Assembly: GCA_016858145.1 (NCBI GenBank)
Contig: JAEHOE010000240.1
Span: 19,665-83,664, forward strand
Length of the DNA: 64,000 nucleotides
Reading direction: 5' to 3'
Origin: Edaphochlamys debaryana
Taxonomy: Eukaryota > Chlorophyta > Chlorophyceae > Chlamydomonadales
Below the pieces are notes generated by a model that saw nothing but the letters and a program-made list of their open reading frames with translations, was not told where the DNA came from and did no database searches. Numbering within the stretch: the stretch's first letter is position 1; each line of letters starts with the position of its first letter. Made by a program: the position numbers and the translations under genes. Shown here in pieces: positions 58,701 through 64,000 of the stretch.

Positions 58701-58732
58701 CCCTTTGACGTGTAGTAGTAGCTCCAATCCAT
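46633..58732 (-). CDS. Cytochrome P450, 18 exons, about 600 residues
   Basis: Exons: 58507-58732, 58309-58354, 57713-57815, 57332-57357 (26 nt), 56881-56961, 55956-56058, 55637-55675, 52323-52385, 51725-51802, ~51,38x-51,491 (donor unclear), 51060-51163, 50729-50786, 49952-50201, 49597-49646, 48771-48893, 48102-48270, 47398-47520, then a terminal exon at 46744-46794 or 46633-46689. Start MDWSYYYTSKG with a hydrophobic anchor (ACVLLNLAGVLLGLGF), then the LPSPP hinge. P450 hallmarks: EEAWRNTRKATAPAFS (helix C), AGFDTTTSSTGW (helix I oxygen-activation motif), NEVLRMYSP (E-x-x-R), FRPDRW, and the haem loop FGAGPKNCVGQ with the Cys thiolate ligand. Role: ER-type NADPH-dependent mono-oxygenase; clan and substrate not assignable. 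Exon 13 has an acidic, low-complexity insert (GAEYGEGDGEGQEG). The 12-kb length comes almost entirely from repeat-filled introns. Confidence 0.92.
48590..48620 (-). repeat. Copy of P450 exon-15 3' edge and donor
   Basis: The minus strand reads GGACCCGGAGGCCTTCAG then GTGAGG, duplicating the true exon-15 end (DPEAF, donor GTGTGT at 48,770) about 175 bp into the following intron. Confidence 0.75.
48890..49460 (-). repeat. Tandem array of P450 exon-15 5' edges (four extra copies, decoy acceptors)
   Basis: A ~125-bp unit holds acceptor CCTGACAG, the first ~75 nt of exon 15 (QVGDQPVRLGGLVLPPRTTV) and a G-rich spacer with ggcagacataggggcaag. The true exon is the last unit (48,893), and four more precede it in the transcript, up to ~49,440. 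The copied exon pieces remain open (PRTTVWPMTCPP). Confidence 0.92.
50305..50735 (-). repeat. Tandem copies of P450 exon-12 3' edge (four decoy donors)
   Basis: ctctcacatgcaccagccgg recurs at ~50,306, 50,424, 50,523, 50,624 and 50,723 (the true exon end). On the minus strand each is STGWCM followed by donor GTGAGA. The spacers are pyrimidine-rich blocks (ccttgcctcccccttgccct) on the plus strand. Confidence 0.92.
50940..51085 (-). repeat. Duplicate of P450 exon-11 3' edge and donor
   Basis: cctcaccctcggggtgcagc plus tgcttgggcgtgag occurs at ~50,939 and again at ~51,055 (the true exon-11 end PLTPKQLHPEG with donor GTGAGG). Confidence 0.85.
51181..51222. repeat. (GGTT)n microsatellite next to P450 exon 11
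   Basis: About nine ggtt units lie just upstream (transcript sense) of the exon-11 acceptor. An equivalent (CAAC/CAAC)n tract lies beside armadillo-gene exon B at 62,900-62,940. Confidence 0.9.
51810..51990. repeat. Short tandem repeat of the CAGACATAGGGAG element in a P450 intron
   Basis: Units gggagagggcagacata and gggagggggcagacata repeat about eight times next to the exon-9 acceptor (51,802). The core cagacatagg is the same element found singly in other introns. Confidence 0.9.
52185..52240 (-). repeat. Duplicate of P450 exon-8 3' edge and donor
   Basis: cccaccatgagcagggtgat at ~52,198 repeats the true exon-8 end at ~52,319 (ITLLM with donor GTGGGA) inside the following intron. Confidence 0.8.
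52386..55437 (-). repeat. ~30-unit, ~104-bp minisatellite in P450 intron 7, each unit a decoy 3' splice site
   Basis: Every unit on the minus strand contains a C/T tract (CTTCCCCCCTTGCCCCCC), CTGCCGCAG, the first ~19 nt of exon 8 (GTCCCCGACGCCACCCA), then gaagccgtctctccgcccca and cgtgaccgtgccaaaacaca. About 30 acceptor/exon cores can be counted, the last being the true exon-8 start at 52,385. Units differ mainly in the length of the G/C run and in two variants (cgtctggg/cttctggg; acatgtgcttt/acgtgtgtttt). On the plus strand it is open in all three frames, which explains long Gly/Arg-rich frames there; these are not genes. Confidence 0.95.
55810..56219. repeat. ~145-bp inverted repeat flanking P450 exon 6
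   Basis: Arm 1 is 55,810-55,955 and arm 2 56,066-56,219. The reverse complement of arm 2 matches arm 1 almost throughout (cagcggc[t/c]ccgcaaaccc, gcagcagcggctccgcct, gctatcgacc, gtgaccgtgccaaaacacac, acgccctctcc). Exon 6 (55,956-56,058) sits in the loop, and a piece of that exon (GAAGCTATCGACCGGGAG) is itself part of the arms. Confidence 0.88.
56400..56900 (-). repeat. Tandem copies of P450 exon-5 3' edge (decoy donors)
   Basis: cacctgacgttggccatgga with gaaagcggcacgtcccccttcg repeats at ~56,549, 56,661 and 56,769 beside the true exon end (56,881; SMANVR). A worn copy is at ~56,400. On the minus strand each presents ATGGCCAACGTCAG followed by GTG(A/G)GG. Confidence 0.9.
57880..57915 (-). repeat. 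Decoy copy of P450 exon-3 acceptor
   Basis: The minus strand reads CCCCAG CATCCGCACCGAGTGG, a near copy of the exon-3 start (CGTCCTCACCGAGTGG) at 57,815, about 85 bp upstream in intron 2. Confidence 0.75.
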
Positions 58733-59386
58733 CTTGTCTCAATTCTATGTAAGGAGCGGTGCAACGCGGGTGTATGCGGCGGACATGGTGCGACGCGCGG
58801 GCCTAGTGAAGCACACGATCTGGCGGTTGCTCGAAGGGGTGAGGCGGATGGCGTGTTTGGAGAAGCCTGCTCTGCCCACCCGTCTTGTAGACTTGACCAG
58901 AGGGCCTCCAAGCTTGTCGTGTCAACTGTGCAGGACTTCAGGGGCACGGCGCAGACGGGGGTAGGGGGCCTGCCAGGTAGCCAGGCTGGCTTTGCACACA
59001 ACTCCTCACAACGTCCCGGACAAAATGTGAGGGGTTGGGGAACCAAGACGTGAGCCGTTCCCGCAAGCGGCCTCTCAGGCACCGGCGGAGAGGGTTTCGG
59101 CTCCGCACGCGCTCTGCCGGCCTCCTCCCTCCTCCCTTCAAGTAGCTTTGAACAGCCCTACCTCCGCTCCTCACTCGCTTGCCTCCCCTGCCGAGGCAAG
59201 GCCTGCCATGCCCTCCACAGGACGCGGTCTGTAACCCCGCCTCACATGCAGTAACAGGCGCCAGCACCCACTCAGGGCCAAAACCACTCACGCCCCAAAA
59301 CCCGGACCTGCCGAAGCGTACCTCAGCTCCGTGCACACCGTACCGCAACCCATCCCGGCAGCGCTGGGCTGCACCCGTCAATATCT
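58733..59386. other. Intergenic region upstream of the P450 gene
   Basis: About 650 bp between the P450 ATG and the end of the armadillo-like gene. No supported gene or RNA. It must contain the P450 promoter and the 3' end of the neighbour. Confidence 0.5.
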
Positions 59387-59595
59387 TTACTCAAGGGAAC
59401 AGCCAAAACCCAATGCAGCAGGATCCCAACCACTCCCGCATGCTCCTGCACCCGAAGTATCCCGTCGTCCCAAATCCCCCCAAACACAAACACAAAACCA
59501 CAACCCCGCCTGGACCCATCTCCCCATCAGCGCAAGTGCTCCGACCTGCCGTACGCCTTGAAACGTACTGCCGCGATCTGTATCGTACAGCCGTA

Positions 59596-62500
59596 CTACA
59601 TCTCGTCCTTGACGCTCTTGGCCGAGGCCTTGGCCCCCTGCGCCGCTGCGGCCCCCTTGGCCTTGGCCCCCCCCTCCTTGGCAGCGCCCGAGGTGGTTCC
59701 CTGCGAGGGCCCCTTGGCCGCCTCTCCCTCCTTGGACCCCCCCCTTCTTGGCCCCCCCTTCCTTCTTGGCCGCACCCTCCTTGGCCGCTGCTCCCTTGGG
59801 GATGCCCCCCTTGATCACCCCCTCCTTGGATCCTGGATCCTCCTTGTTCTTGGGCGGCAGTTTGACTTTCTTGATCCCAACGGATTTGGTCCAATCCTCG
59901 GCAAGCTTGGCCGCATGCTCCGGGATCTTGGGCCTCTTGATCCCTTTGGCCTGCTCATGATCCGTGTTGGATCCACTGTCGTACCGCTTGGCCTCCGCCT
60001 TTGCCTTTTCCGTCGCCGCCGCCGCCTCGCGCACCTTGGCCGCCGCCGCCTCCGCCGCCGCCTCCCGCGCGGCCTCCTCCGCCAGGGCTGACTCCAGCTT
60101 GTCGAGATCAATGCCCGCGGTGCCGTACATCTCGGCAACCTGAAAGGCGGGCGGGAGGCGCGGGTCACAAAGGGATCACAGTTAATCTATGTGCGCATTG
60201 CCGTATATCTCAGCCACCTGATCAGAGGGGATCACACATGGGGTTTCATGGGATTACCCGACCAATTGGTGCATGCAGAAGGAAGCCGGCCGCCCGCTCA
60301 CCCGACACACCCGACCGGTCCCACACGCATTCCCATCCCCGACAACACACCTGGACCGGACCGAACTGGATTGACCCGAGCACCCCGATCCTGATCAAAA
60401 AGTTCGCATGTCCGCAAGCACAGCAATCCGACCGCACCTTGGGGTCCCTCTCCAGCAGCCTCTAACGCTCCATGACACCCGCCGCGCCCCTCCGTGCAAT
60501 ACACACACGTCTTCTCCCCCCTATCCCCCCCCCCGCCCCCCCCCCCCCCCGCACCTTGGGGTCCCGCTCCAGCAGCCTCAGCACCCTCAGCGCCGCCCGC
60601 TGCTCCTTGGACGACCCCCGCGCAAAGTACATGTGCGCGAGCGGCTCCAGCACCCCCGCCGCCACCGCCTGGGCGTCGTACTTGCCGTCATCGGCTGCAC
60701 GTGGAGGGGGGGACGGGGGGGTAAACAGGGTGTGTTTTGCGCGTGTGCGTGTGGAGAGGGGGGGTATGTGGGCAAGGGGTTCCAGCACCCCCGCCGCCAC
60801 CGCCTGGGCGTCGTACTTGCCGTCATCGGCTGCACGTGGAGGGGGGGACGGGGGGGTAAACAGGGTGTGTTTTGCGCGTGTGCGTGTGGAGAGGGGGGGC
60901 ATGTGGGCAAGGGGCTCCAGCACCCCCGCCGCCACCGCCTGGGCGTCGTACTTGCCGTCATCGGCTGGGGTTGGGGGTTGGGGGGAGAGAGGGGGGGTGA
61001 ACAGGGTGTGTTTTTCTGTCCGTGTGCCTGGTCGTACTTGCCGTCATCGGCTGGGGTTGGGGGGTGGGGGTTGGGGGAGGGGTAGAGAAGGGAGGAAAGG
61101 CCGACGGGGATAGGCGGGAGGACGGGGGAAGGGGGGCGGGGGCGTTTGGCGCCTCCCACCGCTCTCTGCGCGGGCCTTCCCCGCCCTTGCCTGCCCTGGT
61201 GCGTTCCCTCCCTCGCGGGACACTGCTCCTCCCCCCCCCCCCCCGCTCACACAGGATGGGCACCAGGGTTGGGGAAGGAGGGGGAAAGGGTGGGATTGGG
61301 GCTCCCTCCCTCCCTCCCTCCCCCAACCCAGATTCCTTGCCGATTCCCCCCCCCCCCCTCTCTTCTCCCCGCTCACACAATATGGGCACCAGCGCCGCAG
61401 CCGCCGTGATGCGGACCTGCGGCACAGAGGGAGGTGGGGTGGGGGGTGGGGGGTGGGGGGGGGGGGGGGTGGGGGGTGGGGGGTGGGGGGTGGGGGGTGG
61501 GGGGGTGGGGGCGGCGGCGTGAGAAGGGTTTTTAGGCCGTCAAAGCAGGCGTGCCTCCTAATCGCTAACCGTGACGCAGCCGCCGTGGTGCGGGCCTGCG
61601 GCAGGGGGGCGGGGGGGAAGGATTCTGCGGCAGTCAATGCACGGGGCCCCCCTCCCTGCAGTCCCCCACCTGCACCTCCGTGGCCACTCATGCCGTCGGC
61701 TCTCCCCCCCTCCTGCCGTTCCTCCTTCACCCTTGACCCCATCTCCCCCTCCCCTCTTTCCTTTCCTTTCCACACCATCACCTTTCCCTTCCGCCCCCCC
61801 CCCTCACCTGGGCCATGAGCCCCGTCTGCCCCGTGTGGGTGGTCAGGGCGGCCGCCAGCCCCTCCACCGCCCCCCCCTCCACCACCTCCCCACGGAGGGT
61901 GGGGTCCAGCGCCAGGAGGGCCACCACCGCTGCGGCGGTGCGCTGGGACTGCACCACCCAGGCGTGGGATGCGACATCAGATTCTGTGAGGGGGTAGGAA
62001 GGCAAGAGGGGACAGACATAAAGGGAAGGGGGGGAGGGGAAGGCGGGTGGGATGCTGCGTCTACACCAACCAGGCGTGGGATGCCACGTCAGATTCTGGG
62101 GGAAAGGGTTTAGGGGGAGGGGGCAAGGGGGGCAGACATGAAGGGAGGGGGGCACGAGGAGGAGGGGGAGAGGTGAGAAGGTGCGCTGGGACTGCACCAC
62201 CTAGGCATGGGCGGCCACGTCGGATTCTGGGGGGAGGGGACAGCAAGGTGGCAAGGGAGAGGGGGTGGGTGCAAGGGGGGGCAGACATCAAGGGAGGGGA
62301 TGGCAGGGTACCAACACATGGAGCGGATGAGGGTAGGGCCTTTAATGTTAAACCACGAGTCCATTCCCCCATCGCCCACTACGATTCCACTCCCGGCACA
62401 CTCCCGTGCCACGTCTCCAGTTCCCCTTCTCCTCTCTCCCCCCCTCTCCCTCCTTGCGTTCCCCTCCCCCTGTCTGCCTCCGTTCCCCGCCCCCCCTGCC

Positions 62501-64000
62501 GCTCACTGGACGCCTTCTCGCCCGGCGGCTCGATCTTGTGACTCAGCACCTGTAGGGGGGGGGAGGGATGGGGGGATAGGGGGAAGGGAGATTGCCGGGT
62601 GGGGGTCAGGGGGCAGGGGGGGGGAGGATGGCGGGCAGCGGGGGTCACGGGCCGGGTGATGGATCACCGCTCCATGTCCTCAAAGGGCAATGCCCTTAGG
62701 GAGCGCCTGGGGGGAAGTCGGGAGGAGTTGACTCTCTCCCCCTTATGCGGGGCCGGCAGCTCGTCTGCCCGCTGGCCGCAACCCTGCAACGCGTCATTCC
62801 TATTCCCCCTTCCCCGGTCTAAAGCCTTGACAGCACGGATAGCCAGGCGGGAACCAGAGAGCCCAATGGTGGCGACCCCACCTATCCCACCAACCAGCTA
62901 AGCAACCAACCAACCAACCAACCGTCCAACCGACCAACCGCCCACCTGCACCAGCTGCGGCACGGCCCCCGCCGCCACCAGCGCCCGCGCCGCGCCCCGG
63001 AGTGCGGCCGAGTCGCGGCAGGCCTCGAGCAGGGCATCGTGGAGCTCGGGGTAGTCGGTGTCCCTGACAGGGGGGAGGGGGGGGGGGCAGACATAGGGGT
63101 CAGGGGGAGGGGGGAGGCAGGGCATCGTGGAGCTCGGGGTAGTCGGTGTCCCTGTCAGGGTGGGAGGGGGGGGGCAGACATAGGGGTCAGGGGGAGGGGG
63201 GAGGCAGGGCATCGTGGAGCTCGGGGTAGTCGGTGTCCCTGTCAGGGTGGGAGGGGGGGGGGCAGACATAGGGGTCAGGGGGAGGGGGGGAGGGGAGGAG
63301 GGAGGGGGGAAGGGCATGCCTCGAGCAGGGCATCGTGGAGCTCGGGGTAGTCGGTGTCCCTGTCAGGGTGGGAGGGGGGTGGGCAGACATAGGGGTCAGG
63401 GGGAGGGAGGAGGGGGAGGGAGGGAGGGGGGAAGGGCATGCCTCGAGCAGGGCATCGTGGAGCTCGGGGTAGTTGGTGTCCCTGTCAGGGTGGGAGGGGG
63501 GGGGCAGACATAGGGGTCAGGGGTCAGGGGGAGGGGGAGGAAGGGAGGGGGGAAGGGGAGAAGAAGGCGAGCCAATCTGTCGTGTGCCAGCGCCAGCCGC
63601 CCCTCCGCCCCCTACGTGACTGTGCCAAAACACACATGCCTTCCCCCTACCTCTCCCTCCCCCCCCGGCCCCCCGCCCCCCCACCTCATGGTCCGCAGTA
63701 TGTCGGTGGCCAGCGCCAGCCGCCCCTCCGCCGAGTCGCTGTAATGACCCAGCGCCGCTCCGCCCTCGGCCCCCCCGGCCCCAGCCTCGTCCTTGGAGGC
63801 CCCCTCCGCCCCGGCCTGGTCCTTGGCCGACTCGGTGTCTTTGTCACCCTCCTTGGACTTATCCTTGGACTTTGACTTGGCCTTGGGCTTAGGCTTCTGC
63901 TTGCGGCTGCAGAGGGCAGAAGGTAAGGGGTGGAGCGGGAGGAGGTGGCTGAGTCATGCCGACATACGTCGCCCCCCAGGTTGCCGGTTCCCGTGCACCC
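59596..64000 (-). CDS. Armadillo-like helical repeat protein with Lys/Ala-rich tail (partial, open at right edge)
   Basis: Exons in window: 63685-63906, 62946-63063, 62507-62549, 61808-61983, 61377-61416, 60555-60694, and a last exon from 60,139 down. Phases join. The first carries a basic KPKPKAKSKSKDKSKEGDKD tract and RLALATDILRTMR. ARM-type helices follow: DALLEACRDSAALRGAARAL, VAAGAVPQLVQ, AAVVALLALDPTLRG, VEGGAVEGLAAALTTHTG, VRITAAAALVPIL, VAAGVLEPLAHMYFARGSSK and ALRVLRLLERDPK. The tail is an Ala/Glu/Lys helix (LAEEAAREAAAEAAAAKVRE) and then KEG/KKGG repeats. After an 8-C run at 59,737-59,744 the read frame becomes unnatural and ends at 59,387. One base fewer would continue as SKEGEAAKGPSQGTTSG to KSVKDEM-stop at 59,596. 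The family cannot be named more closely; likely a protein-interaction scaffold. Confidence 0.8.
60185..60225 (-). repeat. Diverged copy of the last-exon start of the armadillo-like gene
   Basis: The minus strand reads GATCAG GTGGCTGAGATATACGGC, echoing the true exon start GTTGCCGAGATGTACGGC at 60,139. It is a decoy acceptor about 80 bp upstream. Confidence 0.75.
60430..60475 (-). repeat. Copy of exon F 3' edge and donor (armadillo-like gene)
   Basis: cgcaccttggggtccctctc with cagcagcctc at 60,435 duplicates the exon end LLERDPK with donor GTGCGG (true site 60,555). It is a decoy donor in the following intron. Confidence 0.8.
60695..61060 (-). repeat. Tandem copies of exon F 5' edge (decoy acceptors, armadillo-like gene)
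   Basis: ccgcctgggcgtcgtacttg plus ccgtcatcggctg recurs at ~60,667 (true), 60,805, 60,939 and a short form at ~61,033. Each unit also has gtaaacagggtgtgttttgc and a cagcacccccgccgccacc block. Copied exon pieces read DDGKYDAQAVAAGVLEPLAH and remain open. Confidence 0.92.
61438..61515. repeat. (GGGGGGT)n tract
   Basis: ggggtggggggtgggggg-type sequence, nearly pure G and T for ~75 bp, in the intron upstream of exon E. A strong G-quadruplex candidate on the plus strand and a pyrimidine tract on the transcript strand. Confidence 0.95.
61990..62240 (-). repeat. Copies of exon D 5' edge (two decoy acceptors, armadillo-like gene)
   Basis: caggcgtgggatgc[g/c]ac[a/g]tcagattct occurs at 61,962 (true), ~62,070, and worn at ~62,204 (taggcatgggcggccacgtc). 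Each is followed by a G-rich spacer with the agacat element. Confidence 0.88.
63064..63510 (-). repeat. Tandem copies of exon B 5' edge (four decoy acceptors, armadillo-like gene)
   Basis: catcgtggagctcggggtag and tcggtgtccctg[a/t]cagg recur at ~63,037 (true), 63,124, 63,211, 63,331 and 63,451. Minus strand: CCTGACAG or CCTGACAG-like tract, then GGACACCGACTACCCC (DTDYPELHDAL). Spacers carry ggggcagacataggggtcag. Confidence 0.93.
63580..63645 (-). repeat. Partial copy of the exon at 63,685-63,906 with the shared GTGCCAAAACACAC motif
   Basis: gccagcgccagccgcccctc plus cgcc matches the exon segment at ~63,710 (GRLALAT) and is followed by cgtgactgtgccaaaacaca, the motif also seen in P450 introns. 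Confidence 0.75.

Overview
This is a nuclear window from a GC-rich eukaryote, most likely a chlorophyte green alga. Nearly every gene is broken by many short GT-AG introns, and exon phases join without gaps. The encoded set includes a cytochrome P450, a proteasome assembly chaperone, a mitochondrial-type ribosomal protein L33, a FemAB-like acyltransferase with an organelle-type leader, a BTB protein, a MYND zinc-finger protein and an armadillo-like protein. There is no operon structure, and most long open frames on the strand opposite the genes are artefacts of GC-rich sequence. All gene models are hand-built from splice signals and frame continuity.

Layout. (1) 1-18,189, minus: one giant secreted protein of at least ~3,045 residues, open at the left edge. 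A leader and three N-terminal exons are followed by repeats of a ~531-residue module spread over six exons. The last copies form an almost perfect 3,006-bp tandem DNA repeat. (2) 20,231-22,084, minus: a 199-residue, six-exon membrane-type protein. (3) 22,800-22,976, plus: 58-residue bL33. (4) 25,466-31,834, minus: FemAB-like (DUF482/PF04339) protein, 16 exons. (5) 32,247-34,699, plus: PSMG2/PAC2, head-to-head with (4). (6) 35,176-36,877, plus: propeller plus BTB protein with an in-frame TAG. (7) 38,320-42,962, minus: MYND protein. (8) 43,364-45,434, plus: an inverted, deleted pseudogene copy of (7), bordered by a LINE fragment. (9) 46,633-58,732, minus: an 18-exon cytochrome P450. (10) 59,596 to beyond 64,000, minus: armadillo-like protein with a Lys/Ala-rich tail.

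The most unusual property is a recurring form of intron growth. In the P450, armadillo-like, FemAB-like, PSMG2, 199-residue and giant-protein genes, introns contain tandem copies of an exon edge with its splice site, giving chains of decoy acceptors or donors. The extreme case is a ~30-copy, ~104-bp array in P450 intron 7 (about 52.4-55.4 kb), where every unit carries a pyrimidine tract, an AG acceptor, ~20 nt of the next exon and an in-frame stop. Introns of three unrelated genes also share a conserved element ending in a branch-point-like CTGAC/CTAAC, then CCCCTATGTCTGCCCC, then CCTGACAG. A second motif, CACGTGACCGTGCCAAAACA, recurs in P450 and armadillo-gene introns. Together they suggest a family of intron-borne repeat units (introner-like, or products of splice-site-spanning tandem duplication).
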